This document shows, in pieces, positions 1-8,481 of a DNA stretch of 54,361 bases. A program made the translations under genes and the position numbers. Within the stretch, counting starts at the first letter, position 1; every line of letters starts with the position of its first letter. Source of the DNA: Nitratireductor sp. (GTDB lineage Bacteria > Pseudomonadota > Alphaproteobacteria > Rhizobiales > Rhizobiaceae); assembly GCA_020441665.1 (NCBI GenBank), contig JAGRLT010000013.1:1-54361 (forward strand). Reading direction: 5' to 3'. The notes beneath the pieces were generated by a model. That model was not told where the DNA came from, did no database searches, and was given only the letters and a program-made list of their open reading frames with translations.

Positions 1-737
1 CCTCTAGCCTCGCAGCGGCGCCCGCCGGCGCCGAGACGCGCTACACGCCGCCGCCGGCGACGGTGCTGTCCGGCGATCTTGCCTCGCCCTGGCTGCTGCA
101 ACTGAAAAACCGCGAGCAATACCAGAAACGGATGCAGCGCAACCAGCAGGCGCTGCTGCGCTGGCAGGCACAGGAACAGAAGCGGCAGACGGCCCGGGTG
201 GCGTTCCGGCCGAAGCCGGCGCAACCATCGCCGCAGCCGCAAACCGCCCGGAGCAAGCAGGCAAACGATCCCAACCGGCTCGATCCGCAATTCCTGCCGC
301 AACGGGTGGAATATGCCTCCGGCGAGAGGCCCGGAACGATCATCATCGATACCGAGCGGCGCTATCTCTATCTGGTCGAAGCCAACGGCGTGGCGACGCG
401 CTACGGCGTCGGGGTCGGGCGCGCCGGCTTCGAATGGTCGGGCACCGAGAAGATCTCGCGCAAGTCGGAATGGCCCGAATGGCGGCCGCCCGAGGAAATG
501 CGCGAACGCGAACGCGCGCGCGGCCGCGAGTTGCCGGTCGTCATGGCGGGGGGACCGGAAAACCCGCTCGGCGCGCGCGCCATGTATCTCGGTGGAACGC
601 TTTACCGCATTCACGGAACCAACCAGCCCTGGACCATCGGCAAGGCGATGTCGTCGGGCTGCATCCGCATGCGCAATGAGGACGTGACCGAGCTTTACGA
701 GCGAGTCGGCGTCGGCACCAAGGTGGTGGTGCTTTAG
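1..737 (+). CDS. L,D-transpeptidase (YkuD/ErfK family), 5' end outside window
   Basis: The protein is a periplasmic peptidoglycan L,D-transpeptidase that forms 3-3 crosslinks or anchors proteins through a catalytic cysteine. The frame is open from base 3 with no convincing start, so the signal sequence lies outside the window; the GTG at 63 is only an internal codon. After a Gln/Arg/Pro-rich linker the YkuD domain starts near base 330 (GTIIIDTERRYLYL). It ends with the HGTNQPW and SSGCIRM motifs, whose His and Cys are the expected catalytic residues. It is followed 225 bp later by a paralogue with the same motifs. Domain identity is clear from the motifs; substrate specificity is unknown. Confidence 0.85.
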   Translation, partial: SSLAAAPAGAETRYTPPPATVLSGDLASPWLLQLKNREQYQKRMQRNQQALLRWQAQEQKRQTARVAFRPKPAQPSPQPQTARSKQANDPNRLDPQFLPQRVEYASGERPGTIIIDTERRYLYLVEANGVATRYGVGVGRAGFEWSGTEKISRKSEWPEWRPPEEMRERERARGRELPVVMAGGPENPLGARAMYLGGTLYRIHGTNQPWTIGKAMSSGCIRMRNEDVTELYERVGVGTKVVVL

Positions 738-961
738 GTTATGTACTCATGACAGATCGGTGACGGTCGGCCGGTTTCTGGCGAAACCAGCCGCCGGAAT
801 TGTTGCGATTTTTCAACACACGATCAGCAAATCGCCCATTTGGGCCCTGTTGGCGCCAAGCTTGGCGGCATGGCCCTTGAACTCTCCCCGTCCACTCCCC
901 TACATTTCCGGCAGAAGGCGGCAACACCGCGTTGCGGCCAGGAAATTGACTGGGAATACCG

Positions 962-1663
962 ATGCTGACGAGGAGAAAAGTCGTCACGGCGCTGGCTGCG
1001 GGGGCAGTAGTTGGCACCGGTGCGTTCAGGGGCACTGTCGCGCAGGCGCGCTACTTCGACCCGCAGAAGAAGCAATGGGTCGATGGCGAGCCGGTCAAGC
1101 GCCGGCTGGACCAGCGCAAGACGCCCTCGAAGTTCAAGCGCCGCAATGTGCGCGTTCAGACTTCCCAGGCGCCGGGAACCGTGATCATCCACACCGATGA
1201 GAAGTTTCTCTATCTCATCACCGGGCCGAACAAGGCGACGCGCTATGGCGTCGGCGTCGGGCGCGAGGGCTTCGGCTGGAACGGCGAGGTGACCATTCGC
1301 CGCAAATCGGAATGGCCGGTCTGGATTCCGCCGAAAGAGATGATCGCCCGCGAACGTGAGCAGGGCCACATCCTGCCCGCCCGCATGGAAGGCGGACCGG
1401 AAAACCCGCTCGGCGCGCGCGCCATGTATCTCTATCAGGGCGGCCACGACACGATGTACCGCATCCATGGCACCAATCAGCCCTGGTCGATCGGTCTCAA
1501 CCTTTCTTCCGGCTGCATCCGGATGATGAACGAGGATGTCGAGCATCTCTATGACCGGGTCGAAATCGGCACCAAGGTGGTGGTGATCGGCCCGGGACAG
1601 GATCCCGGCCCTTATCTCAACGCGCCCAGGAACCCATTCCTGTCGATCTTCAACGGCGGCTGA
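962..1663 (+). CDS. L,D-transpeptidase (YkuD/ErfK family) with Tat-like signal
   Basis: This 233-residue protein is a predicted exported cell-wall L,D-transpeptidase. The N-terminus reads LTRRKVVTALAAGAVVG and then a hydrophobic stretch ending near AQA. The twin arginine before a short hydrophobic core suggests Tat or lipid-independent export. The YkuD core begins near residue 63 (GTVIIHTDEKFLYLI). The catalytic motifs HGTNQPWS and SSGCIRM are intact. The core closely parallels the upstream gene (for example RKSEWP and GGPENPLGARAMYL are shared), so the pair looks like a tandem duplication that has diverged at the N-terminus. A GGGA ribosome site sits 7 bases before the ATG. A rho-independent terminator follows the gene. 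Confidence 0.88.
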   Translation: MLTRRKVVTALAAGAVVGTGAFRGTVAQARYFDPQKKQWVDGEPVKRRLDQRKTPSKFKRRNVRVQTSQAPGTVIIHTDEKFLYLITGPNKATRYGVGVGREGFGWNGEVTIRRKSEWPVWIPPKEMIAREREQGHILPARMEGGPENPLGARAMYLYQGGHDTMYRIHGTNQPWSIGLNLSSGCIRMMNEDVEHLYDRVEIGTKVVVIGPGQDPGPYLNAPRNPFLSIFNGG

Positions 1664-1687
1664 GCCGTCCGGAAGATCGAACAGAGT

Positions 1688-1722
1688 AAGGCCCGCTTTC
1701 CTCCCGGCGGGCCTTTTCTTTT
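1688..1722 (+). terminator. Rho-independent terminator after the L,D-transpeptidase
   Basis: The 9-bp arms AAGGCCCGC (1688-1696) and GCGGGCCTT (1707-1715) enclose a 10-base loop and are followed by TTTTCTTTT. It ends the plus-strand transcript just before the convergent glcF. On the minus strand the T-run is weak. Confidence 0.85.
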
Positions 1723-1752
1723 GTCCGCAAGCCTGGTGAAGGCGGCAATCGC

Positions 1753-3060
1753 TTATCGCGGCAGCCGGGCCGGCCGCTTGCCGCCATGGGCCCAGTTGAG
1801 CAGTTCGACCGTGTGCAGCACGGGCACCTTGCTGCCGCTGGCGATCTGGGTGATGCAGCCGATATTGCCGGCGGCAATGGCGTCGGGACGGGTCGCCGCG
1901 ATGTTGGCGAGCTTGCGCGCCTTCAGCTTTTCGGAAATTTCCGACTGCAGCATGTTGTAGGTGCCGGCCGAGCCGCAGCACAAATGGCCTTCCGGCACGT
2001 CGAGCACGGTAAAGCCCGCCTGGCGCAGCAGGGCCTTGGGCGCATCGGTCACCTTCTGGCCATGCTGCAGCGAGCAGGCGGAATGGTAGGCAAGCCGGAT
2101 GCCCTCGCCGACCCTGCTTTGCGGCAGGTCGATGGCGGCGAGAAATTCGGTGATGTCCTTCGCCAGCGCCGAGACCCGCGCCGCCTTCTGCTGATAGGCG
2201 GCATCGTTGCGCAGCATGTGGCCGTAATCCTTCACCGTCGTGCCGCAGCCCGATGTGGTGATGAGGATGGCATCGAGCCCATCCTCGCCGGCGGCGTCGA
2301 GCCAGGTGTCGATGGTGTGCCTGACCGAGGCATGGGCGTCGTCCTCGCGGCCCATGTGATGGGTGAGCGAGCCGCAGCAGGCTTCCCTTTGCGGCGTCAG
2401 CACCTCATAGCCGAGGCGGGTGAGCAGTTCGATCGTGGCCAGATTGATCGCCGGATCGAGTACGCGCTGGGCGCAGCCCTGCATGAGGATGACGCGTCCC
2501 CTGGCTTTTGTCGCATCGGCGGCGTGGCGCTCGCGGGCAAGCTTCGCATCCGGCCTGGGCAGCGCGGAAGGCGCCAGCGCCAGCATGGAGACGAGCGGTC
2601 TTGCCGCCGGGATTTTCTCGATCAGCCCGGCGAAGGGCTTGCCGGGCCGGGCCGCCATCAGCGCCAGGCGAAACCGGCCTGGATAGGGCAATACCGCCGC
2701 CAGCAGGGCGCGGTAGAAACGGTCGGCGAGCGGGCGCCGGTAGGTTTTTTGAATGTGCGCCCGGGCATGATCGACCAGATGCATGTAATGCACGCCCGAG
2801 GGACAGGTGGTCATGCAGGCAAGGCAGGAAAGGCAGCGGTCGATGTGCTTGACCGTGCGGCCGTCCGCCGGCCGGTCATTTTCCAGCATGTCCTTGATGA
2901 GATAGATGCGGCCGCGCGGGCTGTCCAACTCGTCGCCAAGCGTCAGGTAGGTCGGGCAGGTGGCGGTGCAGAAGCCGCAATGGACGCATTTGCGCAGGAT
3001 TTCCTCGGCGCGGGCGACGCCGGGATCGGCCAGTTGTTCGGGGGTAAAGGAGGTCTGCAC
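1753..3060 (-). CDS. glcF: Glycolate oxidase iron-sulfur subunit GlcF
   Basis: GlcF is the electron-transfer subunit of the membrane-associated glycolate oxidase GlcDEF (glycolate to glyoxylate, electrons to the quinone pool). The 435-residue protein shows two 4Fe-4S motifs near the N-terminus (CVHCGFCTATCP and CLSCLACMTTCP). Two C-terminal CCG domains carry ACCGSLTHHMG and LCCGSAGTYN. Length and order fit the family. It is the last gene of glcD-glcE-yjbR-glcF, 3 bases after the yjbR stop, so translation is probably coupled. A D-lactate or other 2-hydroxyacid substrate cannot be excluded from sequence. Confidence 0.93.
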   Translation of the reverse strand: MQTSFTPEQLADPGVARAEEILRKCVHCGFCTATCPTYLTLGDELDSPRGRIYLIKDMLENDRPADGRTVKHIDRCLSCLACMTTCPSGVHYMHLVDHARAHIQKTYRRPLADRFYRALLAAVLPYPGRFRLALMAARPGKPFAGLIEKIPAARPLVSMLALAPSALPRPDAKLARERHAADATKARGRVILMQGCAQRVLDPAINLATIELLTRLGYEVLTPQREACCGSLTHHMGREDDAHASVRHTIDTWLDAAGEDGLDAILITTSGCGTTVKDYGHMLRNDAAYQQKAARVSALAKDITEFLAAIDLPQSRVGEGIRLAYHSACSLQHGQKVTDAPKALLRQAGFTVLDVPEGHLCCGSAGTYNMLQSEISEKLKARKLANIAATRPDAIAAGNIGCITQIASGSKVPVLHTVELLNWAHGGKRPARLPR

Positions 3061-3063
3061 CGT

Positions 3064-3411
3064 TCAGGCTCCTTCCACCAGGGCGGCGAGCTTCTTCGGT
3101 GCGATCAGGGCGTAGCTGCGGCGGATGACCGTCGCGACCTCGTCCCAGTCGGGCGTGCCGTCGATGCGGACACCGACCCAGCCCCTGTGACCGACATAGG
3201 GCGGCACGAAAAAGGTTTCCGGATCGGCGCCGACAAGGATTTCCTGGCTGCCGGGAGGCGCCTTGCACCACACCGAGATGCGACCGTCGCCGCGTTTTTC
3301 CATGGCGAATATCCTGTCCTTCACCCGGAAGGTCGCGTCACCCCAGGCCTCCTTCTCGGTCGCCTGCGGCAGTGAAAGGCAAATCCTGCGAAGATGATCG
3401 GTCGGTGTCAT
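3064..3411 (-). CDS. MmcQ/YjbR family protein within the glc operon
   Basis: This is a 115-residue MmcQ/YjbR-type protein, recognised from LSLPQATEKEAWGD at the start, the RIFA and VWCK strands, and the final WVGVRID / YALIAPKKL region. Members have a double-wing/CyaY-like fold and have been described as DNA-binding, but no firm function is known. Its ATG overlaps the glcE stop (ATGA), and glcF starts 3 bases after its own stop. It is therefore a true cistron of the glycolate oxidase operon rather than a neighbour. That position suggests a role linked to GlcDEF (assembly, regulation or cofactor handling), which is inference only. Confidence 0.82.
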   Translation of the reverse strand: MTPTDHLRRICLSLPQATEKEAWGDATFRVKDRIFAMEKRGDGRISVWCKAPPGSQEILVGADPETFFVPPYVGHRGWVGVRIDGTPDWDEVATVIRRSYALIAPKKLAALVEGA

Positions 3412-4598
3412 CGGCCCATCAGCCCGGGATTGAGAATGCCGGCGGGATCGAATTTCCGCCTGAGCGCCTGCGAGAGGGCGGCGATCCGCGCGGCTTCGGG
3501 ATGAAAGGCGGGCACGGCGGGATCGCTCGCCGCGCCGCGGCGCATCAAGGTCGCGTGGCCGCCGCGGGCATTGACCGCGCCGCGGATGACGGGAGCTGCC
3601 TCGGCATCCGGCGCCGGCGTCAACAGCCAGATCAGCCCGCCGCCCCAGTCATAGAGCGCACGGCAATCGACCGCCCTGGCAATATCCGCGACCACGCCCG
3701 GCCCGTCGGTGGGCTTTACCGACAGTTTCCAGACCGAGCCGGGCTTGCCGGCAAAGCCTTCCACATCACGCACCCATTGCCAGCCGGCGGCGGTCTTTGC
3801 CGCATCGCTCTCGATGGCGATATCCGCGCCGGCAGGCAGGACCGGCGCCAGCCATTCCCGCAACCGTTCCGTGCGGTAGGCGACCGATTCGGGCAGGCCC
3901 TCGACGCGGATCAGGGTGAGCGGCCGGCCCTCGGGTCTCGTCTGGGCGTGGGCGGCACCGCTGACGTCGAAGGGCGAGCCGAGCGCCCGTGTCAGCGCTG
4001 TGATCGCCGTCGCATCATCAAGCCCCTCGATGCGCAGCATGCCGGTTGTCGATGGCTTCGGCAGCAGTTTGAAGGAAACCTCAGTCAGGATGCCGAGCGT
4101 GCCGTGGCTGCCGCAGAGCAGCTTGACGAGGTCGTAGCCGGTGACGTTCTTCATCACCCGGCCGCCATTCTTGATGATTTCGCCCTCGCCCGAAACGAAG
4201 CGCAGGCCGATCAGGCTGTCGCGCGTGCTGCCTGCCTGAATGCGGCGCGGGCCGGAGATGCCGGCCGCCGCCACGCCACCGATCGTCGAGCTGCCGTCGG
4301 TGCCGAGAAGTGCGCGATGGTCGGCCGGTTCGAAAGGCAGATGCTGGCCTTCCGCCGCCAGGGCCGTTTCGATCGCCGCAAGCGGCGTGCCCGCCTTCGC
4401 CACCAGGGTCAGCGCGTCGGGCTCGTACAGGGTGATGCCCGACAGGCCGCAAGCGCTGACAGCGGCAGCGATCTCCGGGACATCGCCAACGGGCCTTGTG
4501 CCGCCGCCGAAGATGCGCATCGGCGCGCGCCGCGCGGCGTGATCGCGCACGACATCGGCAAGTTCTTCTTCCGATGCTGGCCTGGCGGTGACCGGCAT
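3408..4598 (-). CDS. glcE: Glycolate oxidase FAD-binding subunit GlcE
   Basis: GlcE is the second flavoprotein subunit of glycolate oxidase. The 396-residue product has a PCMH-type FAD-binding region. GGGTRPVG, LGTDGSSTIGGVAAAGISG and the MKNVTGYDLVKLLCGSHGTLG block are diagnostic for GlcE rather than GlcD. The C-terminus ends FDPAGILNPGLMGR. I chose the ATG at 4598, one base after the glcD stop (TGACATG); an in-frame ATG at 4634 would add 12 residues and overlap glcD by 35 bases. The stop overlaps the yjbR start. Confidence 0.92.
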   Translation of the reverse strand: MPVTARPASEEELADVVRDHAARRAPMRIFGGGTRPVGDVPEIAAAVSACGLSGITLYEPDALTLVAKAGTPLAAIETALAAEGQHLPFEPADHRALLGTDGSSTIGGVAAAGISGPRRIQAGSTRDSLIGLRFVSGEGEIIKNGGRVMKNVTGYDLVKLLCGSHGTLGILTEVSFKLLPKPSTTGMLRIEGLDDATAITALTRALGSPFDVSGAAHAQTRPEGRPLTLIRVEGLPESVAYRTERLREWLAPVLPAGADIAIESDAAKTAAGWQWVRDVEGFAGKPGSVWKLSVKPTDGPGVVADIARAVDCRALYDWGGGLIWLLTPAPDAEAAPVIRGAVNARGGHATLMRRGAASDPAVPAFHPEAARIAALSQALRRKFDPAGILNPGLMGR

Positions 4599-4599
4599 G

Positions 4600-6093
4600 T
4601 CAGGCCGCCTTTTCGTGGTTGCCGGCGGGGCCATTGCCGGCGGGGCGGTTCGCGGTGCGGCGGCTGTGGCTTGCCGCCATCGGGAAGACCTTGGCCGGAT
4701 TGAGCAGCCATTTGGGGTCGAAGACGTCCTTCACCCGCATCTGCATTTCGAGATCGGCCTCGTTGAACTGATGCACCATCAGGTCGCGCTTCTCGACGCC
4801 GACGCCGTGCTCGCCGGTCAGGCAGCCGCCGACTTCGACGCAGAGTTTCAGGATGGCGGCGCCGAATTCCTCGCATTTTTCCTGATCGCCCGGCTTGTTG
4901 GCATCGTAGAGGATGAGCGGGTGCAGATTGCCGTCGCCGGCATGGAAGACATTGGCGACGCCGAGCCCGTACTGCGCCGACATCTCGCCCATGCGCTTCA
5001 GGACGAAGGGCAGTTGGGATGTCGGGATCGTGCCGTCCATGCACATATAGTCGGCGATCTGGCCCATGGCGCCGAAGGCCGCCTTGCGGCCCTTCCAGAT
5101 CAGGTCGGACTGGACGGCGGAATGGCTTTCGCGCATCACCTTCGGCGCGTGCCGGGCGGCGATCTCGCGGATCTTGGCGAGCTGTTCGGCGATTTCGGCG
5201 TCCGAGCCCTCGACCTCGACGATCAGCAGCGCCTCGACATCGGTCGGGTAGCCGGCCTTGGCGAAATTCTCGCAGGCGATGATGGCCGGCTTGTCCATGA
5301 ATTCCATGGCGACCGGCAGCACGCCCGAACGGATGATGTCGGCGACACAGGCGCCGGCGATCTCATTGGCGTCGAAGCCGAGCAGGATCGGCCGCGCGCC
5401 TTCCGGTTTGGGAAGGATTTTCAGCACCGCCTCGGTGACGATGCCGAACTGGCCTTCCGAGCCGCAGATCACGCCGAGCAGGTCATAGCCGGCGGGATCG
5501 AGATGCGGTCCGCCGACCTCGACGATCTCGCCCTCCAGGGTGACGAGGGTGACGCCGAGCAGGTTGTTGGTGGTGACGCCGTATTTGAGGCAATGGGCGC
5601 CGCCCGAATTCATCGCCACATTGCCGGCGATGGCGCAGGCGAGCTGGCTCGAGGGATCGGGCGCGTAGAAGAAGCCATGGGCCGCCACCGCGCCGCTGAC
5701 GGCAAGATTGGTCATGCCCGCCTCGACGCGCATGAAGCGGTTCTCGAAATCGGTCTCGAGCACGCGGTTGAGCCGCGCCACGCCGATGACGATGGAATCG
5801 GCGGTCGGCAGGGCGCCGCCGGCAAGCGAGGTGCCCGAGCCGCGCGGGATCACCGGCAGGTTCAGGTCGTTGCAGATGCGCAGGAGCTTCGCCACCTCAC
5901 CGGTCGAGGCCGGCAGGCAGACGGCGAGCGGCGGGCAGCGATAGGCGACCAGCGCATCGCATTCATAGGCCAGCGTCTCTTCCGGGTCGTGGATCACCGC
6001 ATCGACACCGATCGCATCGATGAGCCGGGCGACGATCTCGTCCTTGCGGGCAAGGATGGCGCTGCTGGCCTCGGGCATGGCGATGGCGGTCAT
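4600..6093 (-). CDS. glcD: Glycolate oxidase catalytic FAD subunit GlcD
   Basis: GlcD is the 497-residue FAD-linked oxidase that oxidises glycolate (or D-lactate) to the 2-oxoacid. The FAD domain shows PVIPRGSGTSLAGGALP near residue 95 and the GNVAMNSGGAHCLKYG motif. The C-terminal domain carries the conserved GCLTGEHGVGVEKRDLM. It is the first gene of the four-gene operon. Its 5' region (6094-6202) carries an inverted repeat that matches one in front of the neighbouring GntR regulator gene, so hydroxyacid-responsive control is likely. Confidence 0.94.
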   Translation of the reverse strand: MTAIAMPEASSAILARKDEIVARLIDAIGVDAVIHDPEETLAYECDALVAYRCPPLAVCLPASTGEVAKLLRICNDLNLPVIPRGSGTSLAGGALPTADSIVIGVARLNRVLETDFENRFMRVEAGMTNLAVSGAVAAHGFFYAPDPSSQLACAIAGNVAMNSGGAHCLKYGVTTNNLLGVTLVTLEGEIVEVGGPHLDPAGYDLLGVICGSEGQFGIVTEAVLKILPKPEGARPILLGFDANEIAGACVADIIRSGVLPVAMEFMDKPAIIACENFAKAGYPTDVEALLIVEVEGSDAEIAEQLAKIREIAARHAPKVMRESHSAVQSDLIWKGRKAAFGAMGQIADYMCMDGTIPTSQLPFVLKRMGEMSAQYGLGVANVFHAGDGNLHPLILYDANKPGDQEKCEEFGAAILKLCVEVGGCLTGEHGVGVEKRDLMVHQFNEADLEMQMRVKDVFDPKWLLNPAKVFPMAASHSRRTANRPAGNGPAGNHEKAA

Positions 6094-6168
6094 GGTGCAT
6101 CCTCCGGCGGGGCGCGCGAAAACGCGTAACGGCGCATGCCGCGCGGCACACGCCTTCCTATGGCCATG

Positions 6169-6187
6169 TGGTAAGTAATTATTACCA
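6169..6187. promoter_or_regulatory. Candidate GntR-family operator upstream of glcD
   Basis: A near-perfect inverted repeat TGGTAA-N7-TTACCA lies 76 bases upstream of the glcD start. Reduced to its outer bases it is GGT-N11-ACC, the same half-sites and spacing as the repeat at 7611-7627 before the GntR regulator. FadR-subfamily regulators classically use TGGT/ACCA half-sites but with shorter spacing, so the assignment is by pairing of sites and context. Confidence 0.6.
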
Positions 6188-6202
6188 ATTAGGCAAGCGG
6201 TG

Positions 6203-7498
6203 TTATTCCGAATGGTGCCTGCGGATCTGGCGCACGATCAGCCAGACCAGGCCGATCGCCACCGGCACGAACAGGCCGGCGGCGACCTTGGGCGAAACGG
6301 GAAAGGGCATCACCGGCTCGATCGCCTGGATGAGATAGTAGAAAAGCCCGACCACATAATAGGAAACGGCGGCAACCGAGAGGCCCTCGACCGTCTGCTG
6401 CAGGCGCAATTGCAGCCGGGCGCGCCTGTCCATCGAGGCGAGCACGTTGCGGTTCTGGTTCTCGATCTCGACCTCGACCCGGGTTCTGAGCAGGTTGGCA
6501 ATGCGGGCGAGCTTGCGCGACAGGTTGGCCTGGCGGTTCTCGATCGATTCGCAAGTCCTGAGCGCCGGCAACAGGCTGCGGTTGACGAAGCGGCTGATGC
6601 GCATATAGCCGGGATAGCTGACATCGCCGAGGCTTTCGAGGCGGTCCTGGACGATCGAGCCATAGGCGCGGCTGGCGCCGAAACGGAACAGGCTGGCAGC
6701 CGAATCGACCTCGATATCGGCGGCCAGATCGTTGATCTCCGACAGCAGCTTCTCATTGTCCTCCTGCGGCCCTTCGCGCACCGCGCGGGTGAGCCGCTCC
6801 AATTCGTGCTCGGAGCGGCTGAGATGCGCCGACAGGGTGCGGGCGAGCGGCAGGCCGAGCAGGGCCAGCGTGCGGTAGGTCTCGATCTCGATCGCCAGCT
6901 TGGTGTAGTAGCCGATCCGGTTTTCGATCAGCCCGGCATCGAGCAGCAGGTACTGGGTGAAGCCTTCCGCATTCTGGCGGAAATCGGTCACCAGCAGGCT
7001 CTTGCCGTCTTCGAGCACGGAAGCGCAGGTGGCATGGGGATCGAACTGGCCGACGAGCTTGCGGGTCGTCGGGGTCAGCTTGCGGATGTCGACGGTGCAG
7101 GCGGCGATGATGCTGCCGGGCTGCGAAAAGTCGCTGCCGAAGGGATGGCGGGCCGGCAGGGTCGCGGCCTTGCGCGGCGCCTTGGCGGTAAAGGTGAAGG
7201 TCGAAAATTCGCTGTGGCTTTCCCAGCTCAACTGGCCGCCGGAAACCGGCACGGTGCAGAAGCGGGCATTGGCATCGGGCGCCGGGGCGCCCGACAGGCG
7301 GCAGATCTCGGCCAGGACCGCCTTGGAGACCGAACTGCCGCCCTCCGCCATGAAGGCGTAGTGGATGACGGTGGAATCGGCGGGAACGCGCAACAGCGGG
7401 CGGGAATGGATCTCGCCCACCGCATCGCGATACTGGTGGTGATACCGTTTGCCGGCTCCGGCGGAAGTCGCCTCGCGCAATGCCTCGCCCTCGCCCAT
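6203..7498 (-). CDS. DUF3422 family membrane protein
   Basis: This is a conserved alphaproteobacterial protein of unknown function. The 431-residue form has a soluble N-terminal region (HSRPLLRVPA near residue 30) and a long helical, charged middle section with likely coiled-coil. Two hydrophobic segments lie near the C-terminus, SVAAVSYYVVGLFYYLI and VAAGLFVPVAIGLVWLIV, followed by a basic tail. The longest frame starts at 7609, but that would place the start against the operator at 7611; the ATG at 7498 (MGEGEALRE) is a better fit. It is divergent from the GntR gene and lies just upstream of the glc operon on the same strand. No enzymatic motif is seen. Confidence 0.8.
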   Translation of the reverse strand: MGEGEALREATSAGAGKRYHHQYRDAVGEIHSRPLLRVPADSTVIHYAFMAEGGSSVSKAVLAEICRLSGAPAPDANARFCTVPVSGGQLSWESHSEFSTFTFTAKAPRKAATLPARHPFGSDFSQPGSIIAACTVDIRKLTPTTRKLVGQFDPHATCASVLEDGKSLLVTDFRQNAEGFTQYLLLDAGLIENRIGYYTKLAIEIETYRTLALLGLPLARTLSAHLSRSEHELERLTRAVREGPQEDNEKLLSEINDLAADIEVDSAASLFRFGASRAYGSIVQDRLESLGDVSYPGYMRISRFVNRSLLPALRTCESIENRQANLSRKLARIANLLRTRVEVEIENQNRNVLASMDRRARLQLRLQQTVEGLSVAAVSYYVVGLFYYLIQAIEPVMPFPVSPKVAAGLFVPVAIGLVWLIVRQIRRHHSE

Positions 7499-7610
7499 CT
7501 TTCCCAACCTCGTGCTGTATCGGCTGGCGGTGTCTTGCCCCACTACGGCGCACAAATACAAGGGTATTTTGAGGGATCGCCGGAACGAAAAAACCGACAT
7601 CGCCGCCATC

Positions 7611-7627
7611 GGTCAATTTTCTTGACC
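7611..7627. promoter_or_regulatory. Candidate GntR-family operator in the regulator/DUF3422 gap
   Basis: A perfect inverted repeat GGTCAA-N5-TTGACC lies 30 bases before the gntR start and between two divergent genes. Its GGT-N11-ACC skeleton equals that of the site upstream of glcD. Autoregulation plus control of DUF3422 is the simplest reading. Confidence 0.62.
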
Positions 7628-7657
7628 ACTAACCCGTTTCGCCTTAGACGATGCTTC

Positions 7658-8425
7658 ATGACCGTTTTCAGCCAGATCCGCCAGGACCGTTCCGCCGACG
7701 AGGTGGCCCATCAGATCGAGGGGCTGATCCTGGAAGGCGTGCTGCGCTCGGGCGACCAATTGCCGGGCGAACGCGAGCTTGCCGTCGAGACGGGCGTGTC
7801 GCGGCCGGTGGTGCGCGAGGCGATCGAACTGATGGAGGCGCGCGGCCTGCTGCAAAAGCGTCATGGCGAGGGAACCTTCGTCTGCGACATCATCGGCCAG
7901 GTGTTTTCCGAACCGATCGCCGCGCTGCTGCCGCATCATCACAAGGCGACCCGCGACTATCTGGAATACCGCCGCGAGATCGAGGCCATCGCCGCCGGCA
8001 TGGCCGCCGAACGGGCAACCCATTACGATCGGGAAATGCTGATGCGCTGCGTCGAGCGGATGAAGCGGGCGCATGAGCGCCAGGATTTCGCCGAGGAGGC
8101 GCGCGCCGATCTCGAACTGCATTCGCTGCTCGGCGAGATGACGCACAATCTGGTTCTGCTGCACACGCTGCGCGCCTGCTACAGATTGCTGTCGGAAGGC
8201 ATTTTCCAGAACCGCAGCCGGTTCTACGAAAAAACCGGCGCGCGCCAATCGCTGCTCGACCAGCATCTGGCGATCGCCAATGCGGTGCTTGCCGGCGACC
8301 GCGCCGGCGCCATGCAGGCGGCGCGCGATCATGTCAGCTACGTGATGGAAAAGAGCCTGGAACTCGATGGCGATCTGGAGCGCGAGCGCATTGCCGCACT
8401 GCGCTATCGCAAGCGGGCAGGCTGA
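7658..8425 (+). CDS. FadR/GlcC-type GntR transcriptional regulator
   Basis: The 255-residue protein has a GntR winged helix at residues 10-75 (GDQLPGERELAVETGVSRPVVREAIELMEARGL) and an all-helical FCD effector domain behind it, as in GlcC, LldR and PdhR. The open frame extends far upstream, but the ATG at 7658 begins a normal GntR N-terminus. It lies between the glc operon and lutABC, with candidate operators at 7611 and 6169, so it is the probable glycolate/lactate-responsive regulator of both. The ligand is not predictable from sequence. lutA follows after 56 bases and may be co-transcribed. Confidence 0.88.
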   Translation: MTVFSQIRQDRSADEVAHQIEGLILEGVLRSGDQLPGERELAVETGVSRPVVREAIELMEARGLLQKRHGEGTFVCDIIGQVFSEPIAALLPHHHKATRDYLEYRREIEAIAAGMAAERATHYDREMLMRCVERMKRAHERQDFAEEARADLELHSLLGEMTHNLVLLHTLRACYRLLSEGIFQNRSRFYEKTGARQSLLDQHLAIANAVLAGDRAGAMQAARDHVSYVMEKSLELDGDLERERIAALRYRKRAG

Positions 8426-8481
8426 TCGGCAAAGATGGACCGGTTCGGGAGAAAGCGGGTGAACATGTCTGGAGTGACCTC

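Noticed and set aside
1786-3375. A 529-codon open frame on the plus strand
   Set aside because: It is antisense to glcF and yjbR, with no domain in its translation.
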